This document shows positions 17,531-27,835 of a stretch of 64,000 nucleotides of DNA, one piece after another. This DNA comes from Spirosoma pollinicola (GTDB lineage Bacteria > Bacteroidota > Bacteroidia > Cytophagales > Spirosomataceae). The stretch lies in assembly GCF_002831565.1 (NCBI RefSeq), contig NZ_CP025096.1, positions 5,405,391 to 5,469,390 of the forward strand, given 5' to 3'. How positions within the stretch are numbered: the first letter of the stretch is position 1; every line of letters begins with the position of its first letter. A program made the translations under genes and the position numbers. The notes beneath the pieces were generated by a model. That model searched no databases. It was not told the DNA's origin and saw only the letters and a program-made list of their open reading frames with translations.

Positions 17531-20500
17531 ATGTATAAAACACTACTGCTAAGTCTGTTAATATTATTCACAACCCATGCGTCGCTGTGGGCACAGAGCC
17601 GCGACATCACTGGCATCGTACGTATGGAAGAAGCAACCGGCGGTTTTGCCGGGGCAACGGTACTTATCAAAGGAACAACCAGTGGTACGATAACAGATTC
17701 AAATGGGGCTTATCGCCTGACTGTTCCCGCATCGGCTACCACGCTGGTTTTCTCGGCGGTTGGGATGCAGACCGTCGAAGAACCTATCGGTGGACGCAAA
17801 ACGATCGATGTTCAACTCCAGACCGATACACGGCAGCTCAACGAAGTCATTATTACGGCCCTGGGTACGAAAGCTGAACGCGATAAGTTTGCCTCGTCTA
17901 TCACCACCGTAGAGGGCAAGAACATTGCTAAAACGGGAGAAACAAGCCTGTTGACAGGGTTAAGTGGCAAAGCGGCCGGGGTGCTCATCACTCGAAATGG
18001 GGGCGATCCCGGCGCGGGAGCCTACATCCAGATTCGGGGGCAAAATACTATAAATGGCAACATTCAGCCCCTGTTCATCGTCGATGGTATGCCGGTCAGC
18101 AATGCCAGCGACAATCTCGGTACAGCCGCTGGAAATGGCATCGTGCAGCAGTCACGAATCAATGATATCAACCCCGAAGACATCGAAACCCTGGAAGTAT
18201 TGAAAGGGGCATCGGCAGCCGCACTGTGGGGAACGCGGGCGGCCAACGGGGTTGTCGTGATCACGACAAAAAAAGGACGCGACACCAACGGAAAAGTCAA
18301 TATTACGGTCAAATCGACGGTTTCATTCGATCGGGTCAACAAGATGCCCGCGCTTCAACAGACCTACGGGCAGGGCTCAGGCGGCCTGTATGTGCAGGGA
18401 CAGCGCAACAGTTTCGGGGATCGGATTGCCGATCGGACGGGTGGCGCTGACGCCTACATCACCGACCCGACAGGGGCAGCTTACCAGGGGTTCGTAACGT
18501 TTCCTGATGGTAGCCAGCGGTACGCGATTGCGTCGGGTACGTTGGCCAATCCGCACGGTGGCAAGAACTCCCGCGATACCTACGACCATACGACCGATGC
18601 ATTTCAGACGGGTCATTTCACCGACAATAGCATCAACATCAGCGGAGGTAATAGCCGGTCGAATTTCCTGGTTAGCTACGGCAATCTGAACCAGCAGGGA
18701 GTCATCAGAGCCTATAGTAATTATCAGCGAAATACGGCCCGCGTGAGCGTATCGAGCCAGTTTACCGACTAGTTTCGGGCATCGGCCAATGTAGGCTACA
18801 CCAAAACCTATTCCTCCCGAACACAGGAAGGCGACAACGTCGACGGCATCATGCTGGGGGCTTTGCGTACCCCGCCCGATTTTGACAACAGCTATTATAC
18901 AGGCACGTACACCAATCCCGCCGGGCAGGTGTTCAATAACGCTCACGTGTCGTACCGCAACCCACTGGGCAAGGATTTAAGCACTATCTACTCCAACCCG
19001 ATCTGGACGATCAACAATAACCGCAACACCAGCGATGTCGACCGGCTGATCGGAACGGTAGAACTGGACATTACGCCCGTATCGTGGCTGACCGTAACGG
19101 GCCGCACGGGAATCGATAACTTCACCGATAATCGTCTGGAACGTTTCGCCCGTAATTCCGCCCTGCAACTCAACGGCTATCTCTCGAAAAACTGGATTAC
19201 GGAGAAGCAGTTCAACACCGACGTTTTTGCGAGTGCTAACAAGACATTAAGCAACAACTTCAGCGGATCACTGCTGGTGGGTGTCAACTATAACAGCCGC
19301 CGAAGGGCCACGTTGTCGGACGCCATTACGAACCTGATCGTGCCAACGGCTCCGGATATTCTGACCAATGCCCTCAACTCGAATCTGACGGCGGGAAATT
19401 ACAATTCGCTCATTCGCACGTATGCCTATTACGCTCAGGCGGAGGTGCAGGCATACAACCAGCTCTTTCTAACCTTGACGGGCCGCAGCGAGAGTGCATT
19501 GACATTTGGAGCCAAAACCGACCCCAGTTTCTTCTTTCCATCGGCAGCGCTGGCCTGGCAGTTTAGCAAATCAGGCGCCCTGGAAAACAGTTCGTGGCTC
19601 AGCTTTGGTAAGCTGCGGCTTACGTGGGGGCAGGTCGGTATTCAACCGCAACCTTACCTCAATTTCACGACCTCCAGTCCGGCCGGATACGCCGATATGT
19701 TTACGCGGGGCCTGACGGGAACGAGTGCATTGTATGGCGGGGGCTATGTCCGTAGTAGCATAGCGGGCAACGATTTCCTCCGCCCGGAACGTAAAACCGA
19801 AGCCGAGATTGGCGTCGATCTTCGCTTTTTCAAGAACCGATTCAGCCTCTCGGCAACCGCCTACCGCAACTCCACCCGCGACGTAATTTTGTCGCTGAAT
19901 GTGCCGAATGAAACCGGCTATACCATCCGTAACTCTAACGCAGCTGAACTTTCAAACAAAGGTGTGGAACTGGAAGCGAGCGCCGACTTGATTCCACAGG
20001 GGGCCTTTCGATGGAACATTTCGGCGAACTATTCGATGAACCGAAATAACGTCGTGTCGCTGGCAGGAGCTTCCGTTTACACCCTGCCCGATAGCTACAT
20101 GCAGAATTCGTCGCTGATTCCGGGGCAGCCGTTCGGCATTTTTTATTCGACCGATTTTCGCAAGGACGAGTCGGGCAAGTACATCCTGGATGCCAACGGG
20201 TTTCCGCAGGCGGGGATCAACAACGAAATCATTGGTAACCCAAACCCTGCTTGGCGGGGTGGGCTGGGCAGTACGTTTGGGTACAAAGGGCTGTCGCTAT
20301 ACGTGCTGTTCGACCGGGTAGCAGGGAATGATTTCTTCAACGGCACGCGTGGGTCGCTTTATAATTTTGGCGTTCATGCCGATCAGGGCAACACGGTGGT
20401 AGCCCCGGCTGGTGGGTTGAAGGATGTCAACGGTACTACGATTGCTGCTGGCACAGCCTTTCAGGGGCGGATTCAGGATTTCGGAGCCGGTCCGGTGGCT

Positions 20501-20833
20501 ATCAATCAGGCGTGGTGGCAAGGGCGGGGTTCGGCGTCCAACTCGGCGTCCTATAAGCAGTTTGTGGAAGATGCCAGTGTGACCCGGTTGCGCGAGATTA
20601 CGTTGACGTACAGCTTGCGTAGTTCGGGCGGTCCGCCGGGGCGGTTCCTTCGGTTTACGCACCTCTCAAATGTCGATTTCAGCCTGACAGGGCGCAACCT
20701 GGTATTGTGGACCAAGTATACCGGTACTGATCCCGAGGTCAACATTACCGGCGCGGGCCTATCGCGCGGACAGGACTGGTTCACCAATCCGAATACGAAG
20801 TCGCTGCTGTTCTCGGTCAAAATCACGTACTAA
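17531..20833 (+). pseudogene. SusC/RagA-type TonB-linked receptor interrupted by an in-frame TAG
   Basis: Two open frames, 17531-18772 and 18851-20833, are in the same phase and separated by one stop codon, TAG at 18770-18772. Reading through gives a normal SusC of about 1,100 residues. It has a signal peptide (ending SLWAQS), a carboxypeptidase-regulatory-like domain, a plug with FIVDGMPVSN, the family signature LEVLKGASAAALWGTRAANG and a full barrel. The codons between the stop and the downstream ATG continue the family sequence (FRASANVGYTKTYSSR), so this is a nonsense mutation and not two genes. A single C-to-T change of CAG would explain it. It may be a real inactivation or a sequence error. 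Confidence 0.85.
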
Positions 20834-20869
20834 CCTCAACGGATCAATTCCCTCATTCGGCGTTCATTC

Positions 20870-22297
20870 ATGAAAAAATCAATTTCCTGTAAAGTTATCA
20901 TTACCCTGCTGGCAATCAATCTGTTGAGCGGGTGCCGACGCCTGTTCGACGAACCCAGCATCCAAAGTAATCCGAATGCGGTAACCGATGTCGATGTATC
21001 GACACTGTTAGCGGGTACGCTCCTTGGCGTTTCGTTCCTGCACGAAGATACCGACGTACGTATTGCGTCAATGTGGGCGGGTGAGTTGAATGGTCTGTCG
21101 AGGGCGCACCAGGGATTTGCGCAGTATATTGTCTCGTCGCAGAGTTTTATGTGGAGTCCGCTCTACCCGGTAGCGGGACAGGCCCGGCTCATTCAAACAA
21201 AAGCCGATGCCGTGGGTGACAAATGGACGAAGGGCGTCGGGCAGGTTCTGGAAGCGCTGGTCATCGCCAAAGTTACTGATCTCTACGGCGACGTACCCTA
21301 CAGTCAGGCGTTCGACGACGTAGCGTACCCTACACCAGTCTTTGACAAACAAACCGATGTCTACGCGGCTCTGCATACCACCCTCGACAACGCCATTCAG
21401 AATTTATCGGCCTCGTCGGGACTGGCTTTTAACACCCAGGATTTTATTTATAAAGGCGATGTGGCAAAATGGCGGGCGGCTGCCAATACGTTAAAAGCCC
21501 GGCTGTATCTACATACCGGCGAGTATGCCAAAGCAGTTGCCAGCGCCAGTTCAGGCATTAACAGCACAGCAGGCGACGCCCTGATTCCGCACGGCACGAG
21601 TCTGGGGGTGGATATAAATCAGAATTACGATTTCTTCCGGGTTAACCGGGCGGGAGATACGGGTTTCGATGGGGCCTACCTGCCCGTACTCCTGCGGTCA
21701 CGCATTGGGTCGGCCAATACCAAAACCGACGAAACGGCGATTTACAACCACTATATCAAAGTGGGTATCACCGCCACAGGTGCACTGGACCCCAACACGA
21801 CCGACGGTGCGTTCACGGCCAACTCGCCCCACCCCATCCTGACATACTACGAAAATCAGTTGATCCTGGCCGAAGCACAGGCCCGATTGGGTGTATCTGA
21901 CAAGGCACTGGCAGCACTCAATACCGTCCGGTCGGCATTGGCAAACGGGTACGTAAACGGCAAGACAATTTCGGGCACTGGCCGGAAATATGACGCTTAC
22001 ACGCTGGACGATTTCGGGCCTGCCGGATTAGCGAATTTAACAAAGCTGGCGACTGTACAAACGGCGCTGCTGTACGAAATAATCAGTCAGCGGTTTATCC
22101 TGTTTCTAATGCAATACGAAGCGTTTAACGACTACCGACGGCTGGCGAAAGCGGTGCCTGTTGTACAGTTGCCTATTCCGCTATACACTGGTTCACAACG
22201 GCCACAACGATTCATTTACCCGCAGGGCGAAATCAACACGAATCTAAACGTACCTAAACCGTTGCCCGATCAATTTACGAGAGTAGCCGTATTTTGA
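20870..22297 (+). CDS. SusD/RagB-type nutrient-binding lipoprotein
   Basis: The 475-residue lipoprotein has a lipobox (NLLSGC) after a short signal. Family segments include the N-terminal region after the lipid anchor, VTDLYGDVPYSQAF, a TPR-like middle (WRAAANTLKARLYLHTGEYA) and ILTYYENQLILAEAQARLG near the end. Such proteins sit on the outer-membrane surface and cap their SusC partner. The SusC partner is directly upstream (36 bases) and carries a nonsense codon. The ligand is unknown, because no glycoside hydrolase or peptidase accompanies the pair. Confidence 0.9.
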   Translation: MKKSISCKVIITLLAINLLSGCRRLFDEPSIQSNPNAVTDVDVSTLLAGTLLGVSFLHEDTDVRIASMWAGELNGLSRAHQGFAQYIVSSQSFMWSPLYPVAGQARLIQTKADAVGDKWTKGVGQVLEALVIAKVTDLYGDVPYSQAFDDVAYPTPVFDKQTDVYAALHTTLDNAIQNLSASSGLAFNTQDFIYKGDVAKWRAAANTLKARLYLHTGEYAKAVASASSGINSTAGDALIPHGTSLGVDINQNYDFFRVNRAGDTGFDGAYLPVLLRSRIGSANTKTDETAIYNHYIKVGITATGALDPNTTDGAFTANSPHPILTYYENQLILAEAQARLGVSDKALAALNTVRSALANGYVNGKTISGTGRKYDAYTLDDFGPAGLANLTKLATVQTALLYEIISQRFILFLMQYEAFNDYRRLAKAVPVVQLPIPLYTGSQRPQRFIYPQGEINTNLNVPKPLPDQFTRVAVF

Positions 22298-22407
22298 CAG
22301 AACGCGGATTGTTATGATCCTTATTATTTTTTGATCTTGATTAGTCTTGACGATCAACCTTTTATTACGTTTTAATACCCCTGCATGACTCAATCAACTT
22401 CCTCTCC

Positions 22408-23748
22408 ATGACTACCCGCACGACGTTACCCACTCTTTCGGAAAGTGCATTCTGGCGGTATTTCGCGTTCACCGCGTTGTACTTTGCGGAAGGGCTTAAT
22501 ATGGGACTTCTGTTCGTCGGGATTCCGGCCTGGATGGCCCAGAACAACAAAACGCCTACCGAAATTGGTCAGTTTGCAGCCGCCTGCGCCCTGCCCTGGA
22601 CCTTTAAATTTGTGGTGGCCCCGTTGATGGACCGTTATGCCTACCTGCCAATGGGCCGCAAACGACCCTGGGTACTTTTCGGTCAGCTTGGCCTAATGGG
22701 AAGCCTGATCGTGATGGCGTATGTGCCTGACCCGTTGAACAACCTGAAACTCTTTGCGGGAGCGGCTTTTCTGGTATCTTCGTTCGGAGCCATTCAGGAT
22801 GCGGCTGTCGATGGTATGGCCGTTGACACCATTCCTGGTGAGCAACAGGCCCGTGCCAACGGGTTTATGGGTGGTGCCCGAATGATTGGCAGTTCACTGG
22901 CGCTGGCCGGTGGTAGCTGGCTGATGAACCAGTATGATTTTACGGTATCAACCCTGGCACTGGCCTTCCTGATTGGCCTGATGACGCTGGTGCCTGCCGT
23001 ACTTCGGGAAGATCGGGGCGAAAAAATCTTTCCCTGGACGGCGGGAGCGGTATCGCCGGAAGCGCAGAAAAGACAGATCACGAGCTGGACAACTATTTTG
23101 CAATCGCTATATAGCCTGTTTCGCCTGAAAAACTCGTTGCTGGTGGCCCTGCTCATGTTCATTACAATGGGGTCGTACAACTACTTCGAAACGCTGCTGC
23201 CACTTTTTGCTGTCAACGTTTCCGGCTGGACCAACGTATCGTATTCACAGGCCTTTGCTTCCGCCGATTTAATCGGGGGTATCAGCGGTATTCTGCTGGG
23301 TGGTGTGTTGATCGAGCGGTTTGGAAAAAAGCGTATGATTGGCCTGTATCTAGTCGGCATCATGGGCATCACCATCGCCCTTGCTCTGCTGACGCCCTAC
23401 TGGACCGACAGCGTGTTCATTCACGGCTTTATCATTGTGTATCGCTGGCTAAATGCCTTTGCCAAGATCGGCGTTTACGCGATTGCCATGGAATGCTGCT
23501 CGAAGAAGGTCTCTGCCAGTCAGTTCACGTTTTACATGACCATTGGGGCTGTCGGGTCGATGGTTGGTGCAACGCTGATTGGGCCGATCAAGGAAAACTT
23601 TGGCTGGCAGTTCACGATGCTATTCTTTGTAGGACTGATCGCCCTTGCCTGGGTGGTGGTGCGGTTGCTGAACATCAGTAAGCTGGAAACGCAAATAACG
23701 GAACTGGATGAACAAACTATCGAGGATGGAGTATACTGGCCAGTGTAG
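22408..23748 (+). CDS. AmpG-like MFS transporter
   Basis: The 446-residue protein is hydrophobic throughout, with about 12 predicted membrane segments. The N-terminal region EGLNMGLLFVGIPAWMAQNN, the loop MDRYAYLPMGRKRPWVL and GAIQDAAVDGMAVDTIP match the AmpG/PAT branch of the major facilitator superfamily. That branch includes anhydromuropeptide permeases and acetyl-CoA transporters. Its place after SusC/SusD suggests it moves the same ligand across the inner membrane, but this is inferred from position. Confidence 0.85.
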   Translation: MTTRTTLPTLSESAFWRYFAFTALYFAEGLNMGLLFVGIPAWMAQNNKTPTEIGQFAAACALPWTFKFVVAPLMDRYAYLPMGRKRPWVLFGQLGLMGSLIVMAYVPDPLNNLKLFAGAAFLVSSFGAIQDAAVDGMAVDTIPGEQQARANGFMGGARMIGSSLALAGGSWLMNQYDFTVSTLALAFLIGLMTLVPAVLREDRGEKIFPWTAGAVSPEAQKRQITSWTTILQSLYSLFRLKNSLLVALLMFITMGSYNYFETLLPLFAVNVSGWTNVSYSQAFASADLIGGISGILLGGVLIERFGKKRMIGLYLVGIMGITIALALLTPYWTDSVFIHGFIIVYRWLNAFAKIGVYAIAMECCSKKVSASQFTFYMTIGAVGSMVGATLIGPIKENFGWQFTMLFFVGLIALAWVVVRLLNISKLETQITELDEQTIEDGVYWPV

Positions 23749-23941
23749 ACGCCCTTAAAAAAGGGGAAGGATGTAGAGCAGATACTTATCATTCCGGCAT
23801 AAGTCTCAACCGGGAGGCCGGAGCCATAGTAATTCGGGCGTGATGGCCCATTAGAATAAGTACTGCTGATATGACCAAACAAATCCAGCTGATAAATTAG
23901 ATTGGTCTAGTAGAAGGTACTCGTTCATACAGACTACCTGA

Positions 23942-25189
23942 TTATACGCGCATCGCTTGGGCTTTACCATAGATCAAACTACGCCAAACCCATTCGACAG
24001 GCCCATAGCGAAAATGTTTCATCCAATACTTGCTAAAACCTAACTCAAACAGGAAAATAGGCACACTTAACAAAATTGCTTCCCACATGTCAACTACTCC
24101 CAGGAGACCCAAGCCGTATCCAAAAAACAGCAATGAGCCTAATAGCGTTTGGAGCAGATAATTAGTCAAAGCCATAGTACCAATCGGACTAAACATGGGT
24201 ATGACCCATTGCCCAAGCCGATATTGGAAAAATAGTGTCAGGCTTCCTATGTAAACGAGAGTTTGTGAGGCATTACCCAAGTCATAAACCAGTTGATAAA
24301 GTGATTTAATTAACGCTGAGGCTTGTTGCTCAGAACCATACATGTGGTCGAAAATGATAATCGATACTTTAGTACCTAAAAAAGCCAGCACACAATAAAT
24401 TGTGTATTTCCACCATAATGGCCGATCAGCTTTTAAATGTTGAAATAGTCGTTGCCGTCCAGCATACAAACCCACTAAAAAGAATCCCAGGGTTTTATAA
24501 ATCCGACCAGAACTAAACTGAAAGCTGATCGATTCACTCATATGCTTTAAATTATCTAAGATCGTATCCGTGTAACTACCATATAAAAGGACACGAAAAT
24601 TAGAAATTTCCCTCTGCGCCGACAACGTTATTTCAGCTTGTCGTTCCAGCTCTATCAATTTAGGGACAGCATCCCAATAGAAAAATAAGTCCATTAGCCT
24701 GGTTGGGATATTGAGGACAAGCAACATAGCTGTTAGCAAGATAATCTTATTGGAGGTTTGGTTAAATAGCAATAATGGCCATCCAAGCAGGGCATAGATT
24801 AGCAGGATATCACCCCGCCAGTGCAGATAGTGCAGTAAGCCAATGATACCTAGAATAAACAGCCTACGGGCGAAAATTTTCTTAAAAGCAGCAGGTTTTT
24901 CAAGCGAGCGGCTGAGAATCAGCGTGAAACTTAAGCCAAATAAGAATGAAAATATAGTATAGAATTTATTCTCAAACAGGAGAGCCATCTTATCAACTAT
25001 AAACCTATCAACCACACTGGCGGCATGGATTTGATAAAAATCACTGGGCAGCCTTATTGGCGAAAAGTACTGGCTACAATGGGTTATCAAAATACCTAAT
25101 AATGCAATTCCTCGTAAGGCATCGACTAGTTGAAGGCGCTCGGATTTAGGTTGTACAGGTTCTTGAACTTTGGAACTGGGATTTTGCAT
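23942..25189 (-). CDS. DUF418 membrane protein
   Basis: The 415-residue protein has the DUF418 N-terminus RLQLVDALRGIALLGILITH, many membrane segments and the typical C-terminal block (ELGFSKYWMKHFRYGPVEWV, ending WRSLIYGK). The family is an uncharacterised set of inner-membrane proteins, distantly like acyltransferase-3 proteins. Codon and base use appear more AT-rich than in neighbouring genes. It is convergent with the MFS gene, with about 190 bases between them. Confidence 0.88.
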   Translation of the reverse strand: MQNPSSKVQEPVQPKSERLQLVDALRGIALLGILITHCSQYFSPIRLPSDFYQIHAASVVDRFIVDKMALLFENKFYTIFSFLFGLSFTLILSRSLEKPAAFKKIFARRLFILGIIGLLHYLHWRGDILLIYALLGWPLLLFNQTSNKIILLTAMLLVLNIPTRLMDLFFYWDAVPKLIELERQAEITLSAQREISNFRVLLYGSYTDTILDNLKHMSESISFQFSSGRIYKTLGFFLVGLYAGRQRLFQHLKADRPLWWKYTIYCVLAFLGTKVSIIIFDHMYGSEQQASALIKSLYQLVYDLGNASQTLVYIGSLTLFFQYRLGQWVIPMFSPIGTMALTNYLLQTLLGSLLFFGYGLGLLGVVDMWEAILLSVPIFLFELGFSKYWMKHFRYGPVEWVWRSLIYGKAQAMRV

Positions 25190-25387
25190 AAAATCTTTTT
25201 GAGAATATCACCAATCGAAGTAAGACGGGAAATCTAATAGATAACGCCACCATCTCGTATGCCTGTTGATTTACTCAGTGATATATTATTATAAGATGCG
25301 TTTTGTCGAACTTATTCGTAAATAACTTACAAATGTGAGCGACTATCCTGTCTTTTCAGACTGGACTTTCAACAAAAGTACCTAATC

Positions 25388-25545
25388 AAATCTAACTTAC
25401 ATTTTACTTTCCTGCGGTACGAGCCGCCAAAAACGCTGTATCACTCTGTCTGAGTCCGAGCGACTCACCTTGCGTGAAGCCATTAAAAACCATCCTGAGC
25501 ATGAGTCCCGACGAGCTTGTCAAAGCTTACGTTGGAGTCGTAAGG
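25388..25545 (+). pseudogene. Decayed IS630-type transposase N-terminus, start codon lost
   Basis: From 25419 the frame reads SRQKRCITLSESERLTLREA, then IKNHPEHESRRACQSLRWSRK. This aligns residue by residue with the first 44 residues of the transposase relic at 42197. The initiator ATG has become ACG. About 30 bases of upstream sequence are also similar between the two sites, so both derive from the same element end. Homology stops near 25545. It cannot be translated into a functional transposase. Confidence 0.75.
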
Positions 25546-25664
25546 TAAAGCTCATTCAAAACCAGTTTTCGTTGTCTTATATAGTTTCTGGCGTCGATTA
25601 TAGAAGGCGGTTTTTGCCATAATTCTCTCGTTTGGCAAAGAGTATAGCCTCTGTTTCGATCAGT

Positions 25665-25705
25665 TAGTCACGCAGAATGAAATGTACTTTGATTCTGCGT
25701 GACTA
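25665..25705. repeat. 14-bp perfect inverted repeat
   Basis: TAGTCACGCAGAAT at 25665-25678 and ATTCTGCGTGACTA at 25692-25705 flank a 13-base spacer. No T-run follows on either strand, so it may be an operator or a mobile-element trace and not a terminator. Confidence 0.6.
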
Positions 25706-25716
25706 CTTACTCCGGG

Positions 25717-25743
25717 CGGTGCCGTACGAAATGGTAAAACAAC
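25717..25743 (-). repeat. 27-base dispersed repeat, copy B
   Basis: This is the reverse complement of 15485-15511 with one mismatch. It begins 12 bases after the 14-bp inverted repeat at 25665. Confidence 0.6.
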
Positions 25744-25799
25744 ACAGGTATTTGTCGAGCCGGTGCGGTTAGCTTCTCTGTTTCTGTCGATGAATGGCA

Positions 25800-25889
25800 T
25801 TGGTCGATAGAATCGGCTGTCAATGACTGAATAAATGCACCTGACGGTGAAAGAAGCGCATTGGTCGAAGGCCACCGGGGATTGGTCGA
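25800..25889. promoter_or_regulatory. Three TTGGTCGA direct repeats upstream of the XRE gene
   Basis: TTGGTCGA occurs at 25800-25807, 25861-25868 and 25882-25889. The last two are 21 bases apart, about two helical turns, and the XRE start codon follows 77 bases later. Regular spacing of identical short boxes in a promoter region suggests a protein-binding array. The binding protein is not known. Confidence 0.5.
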
Positions 25890-25965
25890 AATAATTTTCG
25901 GAGCCGGGTAAGCCGACATTCCTTTGTACTATCAATCACGAATAAACACACAAAACTCAAGTAAT

Positions 25966-26214
25966 ATGGACGCTTTCGCAATCAAAATCCGCAAACTACG
26001 TGAGGTGTACGGCTATCCACAAGAGTACGTGGCGTATCAGATGGGGATCAGTCAGGCCGCCTATAGTAAAAAAGAAACCGGCAAAACCGAATTGTCTCTG
26101 ATGGGCCTGCAACAGGTTTCACAGCTCTACAACGTGCCGCTCATCGACTTGATCAGCCTCACCTGGCAGGACCTGGTCGTGAACGTGGTTCGCAAAACCA
26201 ATTTGCCCAACTAG
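25966..26214 (+). CDS. XRE-family helix-turn-helix regulator
   Basis: The ATG at 25966 yields an 82-residue protein that is almost entirely a lambda-repressor-like HTH domain (KIRKLREVYGYPQEYVAYQM, GISQAAYSKKETGKTELSL). The region upstream of this ATG has no protein character. It is the first gene on the plus strand before the TPR pair and the fatty-acid/peptide cluster. It is therefore the best candidate for their local regulator, but no site in the cluster shows that it binds there. Confidence 0.85.
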   Translation: MDAFAIKIRKLREVYGYPQEYVAYQMGISQAAYSKKETGKTELSLMGLQQVSQLYNVPLIDLISLTWQDLVVNVVRKTNLPN

Positions 26215-26352
26215 GCAGAACGGTATATAACCATACCGACTACACTAGAAAGGCAGGTTGTTGTTCAAAGCAAACGCATTGATCAAATTTGTCAAGTCAT
26301 TGAAAATCAGCGAATAATTCGTCACTACACATCCTTAAAACACGATAAATAC

Positions 26353-27024
26353 ATGAAGCCGCTTATTCCTATCCTTTCCCTGACCCTGATTCTGGCCGTG
26401 ACCAGTGTAAAGGCTCAAGATCAGTACCAGGCCGCTATGAGTCAGCTTGTCACCTACAGCGATACGGCGAAGTCTATCGATAATCTCAAATTAGCCAACA
26501 GCTTCGGACGCATTGCCGAAACCGAAAAGACGAAGTGGCTGCCATTCTATTACGCGTCGCTTTTTACAACCCTGGAATCGCTAAAGCAAACGAACCTCGG
26601 TCAAATAGACCCGCTATGCGATCAGGCTACGCAATATCTGGATCAGACCGATAAGCTCGCCCCTAATAACTCGGAGGTGTATTGCCTGCGAAGCCTGATT
26701 GCGCTGGCACGCATCAAGGTCAATCAGACCGCACGGGGTATGGCGGGGCTGATGGAGGCTCAACAGGCCCTGGAGACCGCCAACAAACTTGACCCGACCA
26801 ACCCCCGCGTGTATCATATGCTCGGCCAGCAGGCCTTCAATACACCTGAAGCGTTTGGGGGTAGCAAAGAGAAAGCGCTACAGTATTTCGAGAAAGCGCT
26901 CAGTCTGCTTGAATCCCAGAAAGACCGTGAGTCAACCATTGACGTACATTGGGGAACCAGAACAACGGTGCCGATGATAGCAATCTGCCGCAAGTATCTC
27001 AACACCGTTACGAAGGCAAATTAA
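26353..27024 (+). CDS. Secreted TPR protein, paralogue 1
   Basis: The 223-residue protein has a signal peptide (LTLILAVTSVKAQ) and helical repeats with TPR character. DKLAPNNSEVYCLRSLIALA and DPTNPRVYHMLGQQAFNTPE are the clearest units, followed by KALQYFEKALSLLE. It is closely similar over its whole length to the next gene. Proteins of this kind are widespread in Bacteroidota and usually have no assigned function. It lies 138 bases after the XRE gene. Confidence 0.8.
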   Translation: MKPLIPILSLTLILAVTSVKAQDQYQAAMSQLVTYSDTAKSIDNLKLANSFGRIAETEKTKWLPFYYASLFTTLESLKQTNLGQIDPLCDQATQYLDQTDKLAPNNSEVYCLRSLIALARIKVNQTARGMAGLMEAQQALETANKLDPTNPRVYHMLGQQAFNTPEAFGGSKEKALQYFEKALSLLESQKDRESTIDVHWGTRTTVPMIAICRKYLNTVTKAN

Positions 27025-27134
27025 GCCCAATCACACTACACACAGCTTTTTTACGCTTCCGGGCCCTACTTGCCCGGCTATTGGAACCTCGTTGGCAAAT
27101 GGCTGATAAAACCTCCTCAAAACGCGATAATCGC

Positions 27135-27809
27135 ATGAAACCACAGACACTTATTCCCACCCTTTGCCTGATTCTGGCCGTGACCAGTGTAAAGGCCCAG
27201 GATCAGTACCAGACCACCATGAGTCAGCTCGTCATTCGGATTGACACGACGAGGGGTCAACTGGATAACCTCACTATGGCCTCCGACTTCGAGCGGATTG
27301 CCAGGACCGAAAAGACGAACTGGCTGCCATTCTATTACGCAGCCTACTGCATGACCCGGGAGTCGTTGGATAAACCCGACGTGAGCAAGGTGGACTTCCT
27401 ATGCGATCAGGCTACTCAGTATTTGGACCAGGCCGACAAGCTGGCCCCCAATAAATCGGAGGTGTATTGCTTACGCGGCCTGATAGCGCTGTCGCGCATT
27501 AAAGTCAATCAGGCCGCACGGGGAATGTCAGGGCTGATGGAGGCTCAGGAAGCCCTGGAAACCGCCCAGTACCACGACCCGGCCAACCCCCGCGTCTACT
27601 TTCTGCTCGGCCAGCAGGCATACAACACACCCGAAATGTTTGGCGGCAGCAAAGAAAAGGCTCTGCGTTATTTTGAGAAAACCCTCACCCTGTTCGAAGC
27701 CCGGCAGGAGAGCCAGTCAACTATTGAGGTGCATTGGGGCTACAAGACAACAATAGGAATGGTATCGGCCTGCCGGAGTCAGTTGCAGGCGAGTACCAAG
27801 TCAAATTAA
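27135..27809 (+). CDS. Secreted TPR protein, paralogue 2
   Basis: The ATG at 27135 gives the same signal peptide as the previous gene (ILAVTSVKAQDQYQ) and a 224-residue product. It keeps the same TPR segments (DKLAPNKSEVYCLRGLIALS, FGGSKEKALRYFEK), so the pair arose by tandem duplication. An open frame extends upstream to 26949 but overlaps the first paralogue and is not needed. The stop codon is only 26 bases before the FabG-like gene, so it is probably co-transcribed with the biosynthetic cluster. A role as a periplasmic partner of that cluster is inferred from position. Confidence 0.82.
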   Translation: MKPQTLIPTLCLILAVTSVKAQDQYQTTMSQLVIRIDTTRGQLDNLTMASDFERIARTEKTNWLPFYYAAYCMTRESLDKPDVSKVDFLCDQATQYLDQADKLAPNKSEVYCLRGLIALSRIKVNQAARGMSGLMEAQEALETAQYHDPANPRVYFLLGQQAYNTPEMFGGSKEKALRYFEKTLTLFEARQESQSTIEVHWGYKTTIGMVSACRSQLQASTKSN

Positions 27810-27835
27810 TTCAACCCTTTTCACCCTCCAAGATC

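Noticed and set aside
17531..20833. Two separate TonB-receptor genes
   Set aside because: The two frames are in the same phase, separated by a single stop codon, and together give one complete SusC. The second part has no signal peptide or plug of its own.
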